From assembly GCA_016584495.1 (NCBI GenBank), contig WAID01000001.1:496001-560000 (forward strand): a stretch of 64,000 nt of DNA. The letters run 5' to 3'. The stretch is from Celoporthe dispersa. Taxonomy: Eukaryota > Ascomycota > Sordariomycetes > Diaporthales > Cryphonectriaceae. The notes under the pieces are model-generated. The model was not told where the DNA came from. It did no database searches and worked only from the letters and a program-made list of their open reading frames with translations. How positions within the stretch are numbered: the stretch's first letter is position 1; every line of letters begins with the position of its first letter. The position numbers were made by a program, and so were the translations under genes. Of the stretch, positions 1 to 12,082 are shown piece after piece.

Positions 1-17
1 ACGTCCTCGGCCCGTCT

Positions 18-2425
18 TTAGTTGACCTTCTCCGTATGCTCGTCAACCTCGACCTTCTCCCCGTCCCCGAGATCGCTGCCGCTACCAGGCGCACCGTGGG
101 ACGAACCGCGCAGCATCTGGTTGAGGCCGATCTCCTGGTTGATCTCCTCCATGCGCTCGTAGTCTGCCTGGGCCGTACCTTCTGATCCAAAGATGACGTC
201 CTGCGAGACGGGGTGGTTTAGTTTCAGATAGGCGAACAGGGAGAAATAATCAATCATAACGGTAGCCACTCACCATCTCCTCCAGAGTCAGCCTCTTGGT
301 CTCGGGGACAAAGAACCAGATGAACCCCGCGCCGATAAAGGTGAGCACGCCGAACAGGATATACGTCCCATAGGGCATCGCTGCGAGCATATCAGGCGTA
401 ACCTGGCCAACGATGAAATTGTTCCTGTGTGATGAATGATAGAAATCTCAAGTCAGCACCCCCGGCCTCCTTTAGTCGCTAGCACGGAGATCAGAGTAGA
501 GAGAGAGAGAGAGAGAGAGAGTAAACCCACATCCAGTTGCTGGAAGCGCCCAGAGACACTCCGTATGGTCGCGTGCTGAGAGGCCAGATCTCGGCAACGA
601 GCTATTGATTACAACACAAACGTTAGAATATTCAGACAGGCGGAGAGGGGGGGGGTGGAGGGGGGCAGTGCGGGATAGGTAGACTGACAATCCAAGCGCA
701 GGGCCCGAAGGAGAACCCGAAGAACACGACAAAGAGCCACACCATCGCAGCTGCGGCCCATCCGGCAGCCGGCTGGGAGGCCCACTGGTTCATGTTCTTC
801 GCGACAATGATGGCGATGATGATGTGGCAAGTCTGGCCGCCGAATGAAGTCAGTACTTAATCACTAGTCTCACAGGTCTGTCAGGAGGGATGATGCCCTC
901 AGGAAGGACTTACGGCCACTGTAGGGAGAAGAAGGAAAAAAAGGTTAGCCGTTGGTACTATCTCAAGATGGAGCGAGCTGAGGTCAAACTTACTGCCAAT
1001 GGCACCAACAGTGAGGACGGGTCGTCGACCGACACGGTCAACCCACAGGACAGCCGGAATAGTCGCGACGCTGTAATTGAGGAGAAAAGACCGAGTCAGC
1101 CAGCTTGTATAGGAACACACACCAACAAGCGGAAATCCCGAGCACTCACAACATCACAATGCCAACGACGCCCGTGGCCAATAGACTTGTCTCCGTGCTC
1201 CCCAGGCCCAGGTCACTAAAGATAGTAGGGGCATAGTACAGCACAGCGTTGATACCCGTCCACTGCTGGAAGAACATGGTGACGGTGGCAACGATGACCC
1301 TCTTGAACATAGGCCTCGTCTTGAACAGCGCCCCGATCGCCACGAACTGCAGCTTGAACGTGTTCCACGACGTCTGCTCCCGCAGGTGGGGAAAGTGCTC
1401 CGCGACCGTCCTCTTCTCGAACAGGCTCTGCGCCTTGATCTCGAGGAACTCGAGCTCCACCAGCTCGTGGTCCTGCGGCAGCCCGCGGAGGGTCGCGAGG
1501 ACCCTGCGGGCCTCGGCCTCGCGGTCGTGGTGTACGAGCCAGCGCGGGGAGAAGGGCATGAACAGCATCCCGAAGAAGAGGACCAGCGCAGGGGCAACCT
1601 GCAGACAGATGGGGACCAGCCACGCGGCGTCGCTCTGTGTGCCCAGGGCGGTGCCGCCGATGTAGTTTGTGCCGTAGTCGATCCAGAACGAGACCATGAT
1701 GCCGAAGCAGATGGCGAGCTGCTGCAGCGCCACGAGCGCGCCGCGGACCTCGGGCGGCGCGACCTCGGAGTTGTAGATGGGCACGATCATGGCCATGGAG
1801 CCGACGCCCATACCGGTGATGAAGCGGCCCGCGAGGATGGAGTTGTGGCCCGCCGAGGTGATGCCGGTCGCCTGGATGATGACACCCAGGACGAAGACGG
1901 AGACGGCGACGAGGATTCCGTACTTGCGGGAGATGGACTCGGCGAGGAAACCGGACAGGAGGGTGCCCAGCCAGGCACCAAGCTCGAGGATAGAGGTCAG
2001 CCAGCCCTTGAGGGTCTGGGAGGCATTATCGTTCAACGGGTCATAGGCGCCCATATCTATCACGTCGAAGATCGTATGAGCACGTCATCAGATTAAGAAG
2101 GGGAAAAAAAATAAAGACAGAATTCTAAATAAGAACCAACAAGAGGCGCTGCTCTTGTGGGAGAAGGAGGAAAGCAGCCCGGCGGGGGGGAGGGGGAGGG
2201 GGAGAAAGACAGCAACGTACGCTCCTTGAAGGAAGGCATGGCGAGAACACCAGAGAACATGCCCTGGTTGTAACCATAGAGGACACCACCGATGCAAGCA
2301 AATGCAGAGATGGCAAAGACGCGTCCGTTCTTCAACAAGGCCATGGGCCCAGAAGCGCCCATCAGGGCCTGTCGCCGCGACAGAGCCGCATCGTAGACGG
2401 CGGCGGTGTCACCACCAGCAACCAT
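18..2425 (-). CDS. MFS sugar transporter (hexose/monosaccharide type), 8 exons, 580 aa
   Basis: Plasma-membrane sugar transporter of the major facilitator superfamily, predicted to import a monosaccharide by proton symport. Exons on the minus strand are 2425-2221, 2056-1150, 1070-994, 918-914, 832-689, 601-531, 424-274 and 200-18; phases add up to 580 codons plus stop. Family marks seen are GRFITGMGVGS after the fourth helix, PFSPRWL, QQWTGINAVLYYAP in helix 7, DRVGRRP, and the PETKRLTLEE signature at the end of the last helix, followed by a hydrophilic C-terminal tail. The start is the ATG giving MVAGGDTAAV; the upstream in-frame extension looks untranslated. Exon 4 is only 5 nt (TGGCC) and is needed to keep frame in the conserved GAIGMATCHIII segment. 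Intron 5-6 carries a GA/CT microsatellite (about 497-520). The family is sure; the substrate is not deducible. Confidence 0.93.
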
Positions 2426-5400
2426 CTTGGGTACAAAGATATTACAAGTAAGTGGCGGGATGCGCGTGGATTGGGTCGATCCAGGATCGCTGGGCACAAC
2501 ACAGCGCACAACGATATGCTTTGACGAGAGGGCCAAGGAACGGGAGTCAACAGAGGCAGCGGTGATCTCTCTCTAAAAAGAAATAAATCTCCAAAACCCA
2601 AAATCGAGAGGCACAGCGGTGTGAATTTATCTCACTCAGCAGTGGCCTCGTCGCGTCGTATATCCGGATCTTCTCCCGAGGACCGTAGGATCTATACTCA
2701 AGGCAATAATAGTGATATCGGAGGGTAATAATTAGACCGGCGCCACGGTTGACTCCTGGAGCAGAGCTCGATAACCACCAGCACAGACCAAGGAGGTCCT
2801 GGTGGAGAAGAGCTCTCGCCCTCTCCAGCGCCTCTCCAATGTCACCTCCTGCTATCCAGAGGCCAGTGCCATCCAGTCGTACGATCACAAGCTGACGAGG
2901 CAGGCACGTCTCGGCCCTACTTACAAGGATGAGGGGTAAAATGAGAGGCGTGTGCGATGCCATTCTCCCGGACCCACTGACAGGAGCGCTGGTAGGTGTT
3001 CCTTGAGATCTGCATGCATGTTTCCGCTTTGCCCCGACGCAACCCAAAAGCTTACCACACAACACAGCGAGCCCAAGAAGGCCAACAGCTTGGCGAGGTT
3101 CGGCTTCACACACGAGAGAGAAGGGGGGGGGGAGGCACAAATGCCACCGAGCTCCTCCTCGCTGTCCAGACAGGACGCTGCCCTTCCCTCAAGATCATAG
3201 AATCTGTCTAGCAGGGCATCACTTGACGCCAGCTGTCGAGTCTTTGCAGAGAGCCTCCGCCGAGGATCCGCGGTGGGGCACATTTGCTCGGTGCGGAGCA
3301 TTTCCCACGGCACATGGCAGCTCTTAGCCGGGCTCAGCGGTCTGGGGCCCCATTTAGCCTAAATTTCCCCAGCCCGACCCCATACGATCTTGACACCGGC
3401 GCGCTTGCGGTTGATCAACCATTAGATAGACGCGGGTTCTCGACAGCGTACCGGCCTCCTGGATTCGGGTGCCCCGAGATAGTTGGCAAGGACGCTGCAG
3501 TGAGCTCGAAAGAGCACATAGGAGGTGGCGGGGCGCGTGACACTATCTCTTTCGGCCCTTTTGTCTGTCCCGGCGCTAGGTGGGTAATGTCAAGTGATAC
3601 TATCCAAGTGTCCCAGTGAGAGATCGTGAAGGCTGCGTGGCTGCTGAGACCTAAGATCTTGATGGGTCGGTTGTCTCCGGGTAATACTTTCTGAGATCTC
3701 GACCGAGGCGTCGGCCGGTGCTCTCAAAGACATGTCTTTTAGCCGGTATCTCCGTTGTGCTGCGGCTTTCTGGGGGCTGACTACCTAACTAACTCAACCA
3801 TCAGTTAGTTTTTTTTTCTTCTTTCTCTTCAGACACACTGAAAAACCAGGACGACGAGGGGGTCATTTGTCGCAGCTATTTCCAGCCCAGCAAATCGCAG
3901 CAGACGACGACGCGCTGCCAGCCGAGGTCTCTCGTGGTGGCGCTGCTGCACACCTGCAGAACGGCTGGTCGTACAGTTGCAACCGAAGGCTGAGCTCCGG
4001 TAGCGCGGTGATTACTACCATCCCCAGGACAGTCTCGTGCGCAAGCTGAGCAGACGCCTCTGACACCGATCTTCAGACTTCGACTGCTCGTCTGCTCGTA
4101 TAGGCATTGCGGTTCTGGGTATAAAAAGAAATTGCAATCTCCGTCGCCCTCTGCTCTTCGGCGCGACGTTCTTCCAAATGTGGCCCTCAAGCCAACAGGG
4201 CCTGGGTGCGGCTGGCGACGCCAATGTCGGGGGCGTGAGACTCAACGTGCAGCAGGATTCTGGGCGTTTTTGCATCGGGAATCATGTGGTCTGAGCCTTT
4301 GCTAGAGGTCGCAGCGATGCGACGTCACACAGGCAGCGTGATTCAGCACCACTCCACCATGCGGCGGCGCACTGCGGACACGGACTGCTTTCCCTGCCGT
4401 GTGGTTCACGTTCGGGCGGCGGCCAGCTTTATATCGCAAGCATGCTCCAGCCAAGCTCCGGTTCAGGCCTACAAGCCATGACCTCGAGGGTCGATCGCGA
4501 TGGACAACGAGGGCCTCGGGCAAGCCAGCTTGACCAAAGTGATGACGACCGAGATAGGAGACTCCGGGACGATGCAGCCAAGCGGTCCGCACGGGTGCCC
4601 ACGACCAAGCCAGCCAGCCCCGCCTGCTGGCACCCATCTGGGTCCGTAGCCCTCCAGACGGGCTCAGGCTCGCAGGACTGGCGACCGAGAGAGACACGTA
4701 GCATCGAAGAAAGGCAGATGCCCTTGGAAGCCAGCTCTATTGAGCCTTTCATCCAGGAGCAATGTGGAAAGGGGGCCTAGGAAAGAGGAGAGTGGGTTGG
4801 GATGGGATCACGTACAAGGCGGAGGATCAAGCCATTTTCGATTGACGCAAACTGTCACCCTTCCCCTGGGGCTCCAGCATCGACCGTCGTCTAACCCTCG
4901 CCTCCAGTGATCGCCTCTAGACAGACGAGGCTCACGCGTGGGCTCGGTGATGTTGTGTGCCGCGTGCTGAGACCAAAAAAAGCATCAGAGATCTGCACGT
5001 GTGAACAGCCATTGTGGGTCTCTACCTGGAAGCCTGACTAATGCTTGTTTAGCCCAGGCCATGGCAAATGAGACGCTGTGGGTGCTGGTGAGCCTTGAAT
5101 AGAAGCGGCCACCCACAAGGTCGTTTCTAGACGAATAGAATGCGGGATCAGACGAGACGGTCCTGGATAGGCGGCCAGCACGATTAGGTTGGTGGAAGGA
5201 GGGTGGGTGTGGACAGGCAGGATGCAGCCGATCATCATGGCCCCGGGTCCCGACCCAAACCACAACCTACTTTGACGTGGAGTTGCAGAAACAGATGAGG
5301 GAAAAAACAAAACAAACAATCGTGCCTTGTTTGTTGCTAAAGAAAAGCCGGAGGATGGCCGGTCCCCCCCGGCCGAGACAAGAAGGGTCGAGAACCGAAG

Positions 5401-8400
5401 GCCATGACCGTGCGGAGGGCCCTTTGCAGCAAGGTCTGCTGCCCACGTAATCCATGTGAACGTCCAGAACCTCCCCAGACAGATCCCACGAGCTCAGCCT
5501 CCGGGACAGGTTTCTGGATGCAGTCTGATGCGTCACGCTTCTGCTGCCCGATTTGAACAGCCGCCAGGACCAAAGAGGAAGTGTGGCTGTTGTTGGTGAG
5601 GGCGAGGTGCAGGATCAGGAGCACCAAGCAGCAAGCATGAGGCCGTCATCAAAATTGTCCCGATGACGATCGCAGATTGTAGGATGGCCCTTAGTGCTAG
5701 CTAAATGATTAGAGCCTGGCACCTGAGATCTGGTGCGACAGCGGGAACGCTGATGAGCATGAAAGGGTGAGCATGGGCATGCGTATGAGCGCGTGTGTAC
5801 TATACGCAGTAGTGGTCGTGGCAGTGGAGGGGGACAGGGGCTCCATCAGCTCACGCAGCTTGTCTCCCCCCCCCCCTCCAGAGAACCTTGTTCCCAGTTC
5901 CGGTCGTAGTTGATCTAAGGTTGATTGAGATGAGAGATGGGTGCCTAGGAGTGGAAATAGAGTCTAGTTTACGTAAATGGACAATAGTCGTGAGTAGACG
6001 GAGAGTCTGTCCGGCCCAGTGGCCGCGGTCCATGGTGTGTACATCTGTGGGGTGGAGCGAAGGGACATCAGGCTCGTCCTCTTCCGAGGGCGTGATTGCT
6101 CGGTCGCCCTTTTGCTGGCCAGGTGGCCAGGTCGAGTCGTACGGTGCGCGGGCGAAGAGGTCGCGTGCCCTCATCGCAGCCATTGCCTCCGACCTCGACA
6201 GCTTCCATAATCCGCCGAGAGTCGTGTCACTATTGCTTGTTTCCTTCTCGTGTTGTGTAGTGCAGAATGAAATCTGGGGTGTCTGACCAACATGCAGCCA
6301 CCCGCATGAACTTTTCTGTTCCTACATCCAGTCGCGCCGACGATGATGTCCATTGTGGTGATGGTGGTGGTGGGTTAGGCATGGGTACGGGTGTGGGCGA
6401 GGGATCTCGGACGATGGATCTCATCAGGCAAGCCATGGACGCTAGGGAAAGACAAGAAAAAAACAAACAAACAAACAAGCAAGCCAGTGTTGATGATGAT
6501 GGCGATGGCGAGGGAGGAGGAGGAGGTACCGGGTATCCCCACCCCCAGTATCAGGTGAAATGGTACCTACCGGTACTTTTGGGTAGCCTTTTTCTTAGCA
6601 ACGCGAGGGAGCGAGAGACAGAGACAAAGACAGAAGGAGGAATTGACCTGATGTGGATTCATCTGCCACTGCCCACGCTGCCGTCATAAAAATATGACTG
6701 CACTAAGCTGTGGCTGGCCTAGTGCAGACTGTACCGGCAATTTATAGACGCGCGCCTGCCATGTACTGCGATGCTTGCACCAAACGGATCCCTGTCGGGA
6801 CCGGGATAGCTTAGCTCTCTAAGCTTGTTTTCCCCTGGAGCGATGGATGGGAAGGAGGTGAGATGGTGTTACTGCCGTAAGCCTGCTGCTGCTGCCAACA
6901 AGCATCACACAAGAACAAAAAATGGACACGAGATCCCAAAAGTGCATGTTGGTTTACCTAATCCAGGATTCGTAATCCGGGATCTTTTGTTTTCCTCTTT
7001 GTCTTTTCTTTTTTTTTTTTTTTAATTTTTTTTTAATTCTCTTATGGTTGTTTCAGAATGGAATCGAGGCTGTGCAGCTCCAGATCTCTCCGTCTCTCCC
7101 CCCTTCCCTCGGCCCACCGTTTTGTCACCGTCTTGCCAAGCCGACATCGAAAGAGTACCCTGGCTGGCCTGTGGCATAGATCGACCGTCCCACATCTCAT
7201 CTTCACATTGCCTGTCTTGTTCGGCGGCTACTCGCATCACACAGCATGGCACTGGCTACAGCATGCGCGTGCACGCCCCACTGGTCAGGTTCCCGAGGTC
7301 GTTACCACGGCGGCTCCAGGCCCAGCTCCAGGTCTCAGGTCCTTATCCAGGTCCACCTGGCCCAGGCAACTGTCTCCCCCATCCGTGCGCTGTGCGGCGC
7401 ACCCACCACAGCGTTAAAGATTGCGTCTCTCTCGCGAAGGGTCGACAGAGGTTCGTATGTTATGTCCTGAAGAGGGTTGGACCCGGCGCCTCCGCTCTGG
7501 CGCAGATCCTAAGATTCCTCGACCGATCCATAGTGCCGATAACACTCGGCCATGAAATCAATGCCTTGATCCGCATTTCATCTCGCCATGCGTCATTCCG
7601 GCACAGCATTCGCGATACGCTCAGGGAGTCAGGGTTCAACGGGTGCGACGGAGCACAGAGTCTGGCCCACCCAGTGCCGTTCTCTCTCTCTCTCTCTCGT
7701 CCCCTCAACCGGACTTCGCTGTTCATCCGACCAGTGCTGGGCCCGCCCCACCAAGCTGAGGTACCCTAAGCACCGTCTCACGCGATGTGGTGGCAGGCTG
7801 TTGCTGCTGCGGTACGATACCACAGTGTGCACTATGGTACTCGTTCCGTGGGTCCGTCCCATGGCGGAATGGGCCAAGATCGTCGACCACGCCTCGACCA
7901 CCCTCGGACCGCCAGTGAAACAATGTTTCCACGGGCGGCCACTCAGGAGGCCATGTATCGACTGCCCCCTCCCACTTGCCGTCCATCCTCGCTGCTGTTT
8001 AGCCGCGGGTCGATGTGACCACACGCTGCGGTATCTCGGAGCTCTCTTCATCCGCCTGTCGCCTGCAATCTCAATAGACGCCCGGCGGCTGTTACACTTG
8101 ACGCTCCGCCCCGCAGGTTCTACAGCGTCGTTGGTTCTTCGTCTCAAGTCTGTCCTACTGCGACAGTGTATGTATGTATGTGTGTGTGTGCGTGTGTGTG
8201 TGTGCGCACATGCCGTGCACTATCCATGGAGGAGGGGGCCGTGGCGGGGCGGTTACAGAATGCTCATTTCCCTGCTCTCTCATACTCGGTGAGCTTATCT
8301 CGCTCAGATCAGATCTGTCTGCTATTTTTGATCCAATCCGGTTCCTCTCAAGCCCCAAGCCTCGCCTGCCGCTCCCCTTCTGCAGCTGCAGCCTCACCTG

Positions 8401-9903
8401 ATCTAACCCAAGTTGGAGCATGACAGGGCCCACCCAACGAGGGCAGGTCACCAAAAACAAAAGATCCTCCTACTCATCTCATCTCCCCGGACCCATCTTG
8501 GACGAAGGATGCTTCCCGAAAGGCCTCTCTCTCTCTCTCTCTCTATACTATGTCTGGGCCGCAAGCTTACGGGCAGCGAGGATGTGGACCTGCGGGCTGC
8601 ACACCATGGACCTCTCCTCTGGGACGCTCAAACCCGTCGTGTCTATTCCCATCTCGGCTGTTCATGCTCAGTCATCGGTGTTGCATCCTACCGTTTCCTG
8701 CTGCCCTGAGCCTGCCAATGGTCTCCGGGCTTGAGCTCCACAATGACACAATATTAGGCGGCCGCTCAGAGAGTGTGCACCTTGTACCAGGCTGGGCCGA
8801 CCTGGGCTCTATTCCTGCCGTTTTGCCCTTTTTTTGTTCCTGGGTTGCCATGGCATCTGATGGCACCTGGCACAACAGCAGGTAGGCCCCCCCCTGGACG
8901 CTGCTGAACATGGTGTGTGGGCGATGTAGCATCCGGACAGGCCACCCTCTCGCGCGTCCGTCGTGTACCTGCATACGCTGAGCTTTAGCCGCCCCCCTCC
9001 GCGGCTCGACAGCTCATTCAACCGCGAGACATGCATACAGCACTTGTACCGCCCGTGCTTGAGCCTCTTCATGCTGGGACCCTTGCGGTAGCATTCATGG
9101 CCCGTTGTAGCCGCCGGACATCAGACAGACGCCGTATTCGAAACCTACCAGCCAATGTTGGCGGCCCTCTGGTGCTCCACAGCTGCCAGCAGACACAGCA
9201 TCACCGTTTCATGACCGCAGCCGCCGCCAACATAGACCCTGGTTTCATGTGGACTACAATGTACCAATTCCGTCCTGGATCGACAAGAGGCCCCCCCCTT
9301 CTCCCGCCGGCTACACCTCGACCCATCCTCCCGTCGACCGCCTGGTCCTTTGCAGGGGCCCGTTGCTGAGTCCCCCGGTACCCTCTGTGCTCCACCAGGG
9401 CCCGTTCCCCAGATCAGGCCTTGTCATCCCAACTGGTCGCGACTCGATGCCAATTCTGGCCTGTCATCCTGTCAACCGATCCTATGTATATATTTTTATA
9501 AGTAAGGACAGCCGTCCCGATATCTGTCTCGTCTCTTGGCTTCCCTTTTTTCTCTCTTGTTATTCAGTCCAAGCATCTCTGCCTTGAACAGCATCACACT
9601 ATTTCGTCTGTCTTCCCTTTTTTTCCTTTTTTCTTTTTCCTTTTTTCCTTTTTTTTCCTTTTTTCTCTTTCCTAGGTCTCTTTCCTTTCCTACTATTTCT
9701 CTTCTCGTTCTCTAGTCCGTCTGTTCAGAACACATCGTCGATCTCCTTGGTTTTTCCTTGCTGGTCTTTTCCTTTCGTTACGATTTATCACGACAGTTCT
9801 CATCGTTTTAATATTTTTTTCGACTCTCGATCGATTCTGGACAATCAGCTTTTGTGAACCGAGGTCAACTACAAGAGATAATCCGAAAGAAAGAAAAAAC
9901 GAA
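2426..9903. other. 7.5 kb gene-free interval between divergent genes
   Basis: No reading frame here has family motifs, intron-exon structure or codon bias like its neighbours. The interval is the shared upstream region of the sugar transporter (left) and the Myb-type regulator (right). It holds simple repeats: a TC run near 7680-7699, a TG/TATG run near 8166-8210, a CT run near 8527-8543, a C10 run near 5868-5878 and a T-rich run near 7009-7034. Very long upstream regions are common for fungal regulatory genes, so distal promoter elements or a long non-coding transcript are possible, but nothing specific can be shown. Confidence 0.6.
9590..9780 (+). promoter_or_regulatory. Long C/T-rich tract upstream of the Myb-type gene
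   Basis: The + strand carries repeated blocks of T5-T8 separated by CC (densest about 9610-9675), followed by more CT-rich sequence up to about 9780. Such pyrimidine tracts mark core promoters and transcription start regions in filamentous fungi. The downstream coding start at 9904 is preceded by a purine-rich, AAAC-type context, which fits a translated start after a 5' leader of 100-300 nt. Confidence 0.5.
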
Positions 9904-10992
9904 ATGCCTCAGATGCCATCTATCCTGCCTCCAGCCCAGAACATGGCCTACTACAGCACCCGGCAGATGCCGACCACCAGCGACTACTATGGGGGCATGA
10001 CTACCACGGCAGGCCCCATGGCCACGTCCCTGGCAACAGCACCTTATGAGCCCTACGCCGTGGCCCTCTCACCATGCAGCCGCCTCTCGGCTCATCCTCC
10101 CACCACCCTCACCACAGCCACCACAGCTCTATCTCGTCTGGCTACCACCACCTGACGCCGGACCCGACGACTCGCATCCCTGCCTCGGCCATGCCGACCC
10201 AGCACCGCGCGTCCTCGGGTGCATGGAACGCGGGCGACGACCACACCCTCCTGGGAGCCCGTGCGGGCGGTCAGAACTGGGCCCAGATCCAGCAGAACTA
10301 CTTCCCGTCCAAGACGCCCAACGCATGCCGCAAGCGCCACGAGCGCCTGATGGAGCGCAAGGGGGCCGACGACTGGGACAACAGGAAGCTGGAGATCATG
10401 GCCAAGGAGTACATGGCGCTACGCAAGGAGATCTGGGCCCCGCTGGCCCAGAGGACTGGCGAGAAGTGGAACGTTGTCGAGCAGAAGGTAAGAAAGGAGA
10501 AGCCCCTGATCCCCCAGACGCAGAAAGAAATAGCTGCTGACGCCAAGTCTTTAAAAAAGTGCATGTCAAACGGTCTCAAGAACCTTCAGGGCCACGCCCG
10601 CGCCGCCGCCCGCCGGGGAGCGCATGGAGCAGGGCCTCCCGCCCACTGACCACTACAACGACGACAGCGGGATCAGCATGGACCTGACGCCCGTCGATGA
10701 GTTCGGCCCGGAGGACCCCTACGGCTCACCCGACCGCCGATCCACCTCAGTCGGCTCTCAATCCTACCCTACACACTCCTATGGCCTGCAGCCCCAGGGA
10801 TACCCCTCGCACGGCGGCCACAGCTACTCGAGCAGCGTGAGCAGCTCGACGGCAGGGTACGGACATGACGGACAGGCCCACAGCCAGTCCTCCAGCCCGT
10901 ACATGGAGCCCGTGCCACGGATGGCAAGTGTGGACATGGGGATCGACTCGATCATAAATCGCCCTGGTGCACAGGGCGGTCCCGTGCAATGA
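9904..10992 (+). CDS. Myb/SANT-type DNA-binding regulator (frame broken twice)
   Basis: Likely nuclear transcription regulator. The central part holds one SANT/Myb-like repeat (W..GDD..LL..R..GQNW..I....FP.KT.NACRKRHERL) and a second weaker one (W......A......GEKWNVVEQKCMSNGLKNLQ). The N-terminus is Pro/Ser/Thr/Tyr-rich and the C-terminus is Gly/Ser/Tyr-rich, ending near MASVDMGIDSIINRPG. An intron runs 10488-10559 (GTAAGA...AAAAG). The reading frame changes twice: by an apparent 2-nt CT insertion near 10066-10070, between ...PYEPYAVAL and MQPPLGSS, and by an extra G in the GGGG run at 10615-10618, between ...ARAAARR and ERMEQGLPP. Removing both (3 nt in all) gives a continuous 337-residue protein. 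Alternatively translation starts at the ATG at 10074 and only the second break matters. Sequence error seems likelier than decay. Confidence 0.75.
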
Positions 10993-12082
10993 GTTGCTGG
11001 TCGGTCGGTCGGCCTGTGAATCAAGTAATATCCTGCTGTAATGGCTTCTTTGCTCGGCTCGGGTGTGGTCCTATTTCCTTCTGCCTCCGCCCCCTCAATA
11101 CTGCATCATCGTTCTCCTGTTTCGGTCTTTTTTTTTTATTCCCACATGTGATGGCCCGCGCGCCTCCATGACATACGATCACGGTGGTCTGCCGTTGTTC
11201 CTATCGTTTTTATCTTTTCTTTTGTCTATCATCATCATCACCACCGAACGATGTTCACTATTGGAGGGCTTGCGGAGGTTCAAGGGGCCAGCACTATCCC
11301 CGACACAACGGCGTTCATGGAAGGGGAGAAAGCCCGCCCTTCAAGGGGTGTGGAGGCACAAAAGGCGTTCAAACTTGGGTGGCTTAGGCATGCATGGTCA
11401 CGAGGAGATTCTAGATGCGTTCTTGTTTCATGACGGAAAAGAAGGACAAAAGAGAAATGAGTGTGGATGACCCCGTCACTGGGTGTATTGTTTCCTTCTT
11501 CAAACGATAATTGGGGGTGGTTTAGTCTTTGGGCGGTTTGGCTTGGCTTATTTGTCTAGTAAATGATATGTTATCTGGCTTTTCAACGAAACATCTTGCT
11601 CTACAAAAAACACATCGTCTATGCTCTTTCTCCGTCACCCGAGCACCACTGTCCCGAACCGGACGCCCACATAATGAGTGGTCTGATGTATAATAATATA
11701 ACATCAAGGATGAAGGTTTTGTATGTGGGCAATATTGACGGACAGCCACACGCTACCGATACATGGATCAATTAAACATGTTCACCGATTGAACATGTCG
11801 AACGACTATACCAAGTACGGAGAAGAAAAAGGAAGAAGAAAAAAAACAGATTTTTTTTGGGGGACGATTGATCTCTGGTGCTCATAAGACCTACCCACTC
11901 AATAAACACCATTGGATCTTGTGTCAGTTCAATTTAGAATTGTATGTACATGTAGTAGTATACAAGACAAGAATGGGCTTAGTATCCTAACACGCTGCTT
12001 TCGCCGCCGCGTGGCCGTTTTGGTGAGGTCCTCAGCCCCCGGTTATGAGGCCTTTCATGTCTTAGCCTTGTACGAGCCCTGA
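10993..12082. other. Intergenic region between convergent genes
   Basis: This interval lies between the stop codons of the Myb-type gene (plus) and COX10 (minus), so it should hold both 3' untranslated regions. No conserved coding segment, tRNA or repeat family is seen. Only T-rich and A-rich stretches are present, such as those near 11128-11137 and 11835-11860. Confidence 0.6.

Noticed and set aside
1386..2096. Open frame on the plus strand opposite the sugar transporter
   Set aside because: Antisense shadow of a GC-rich exon; Glu/Gly/Arg-rich translation without any family mark.
8166..8210. TG/TATG repeat considered as a repeat array of CRISPR or satellite type
   Set aside because: Simple microsatellite without spacers; CRISPR arrays are not expected in a fungal genome.
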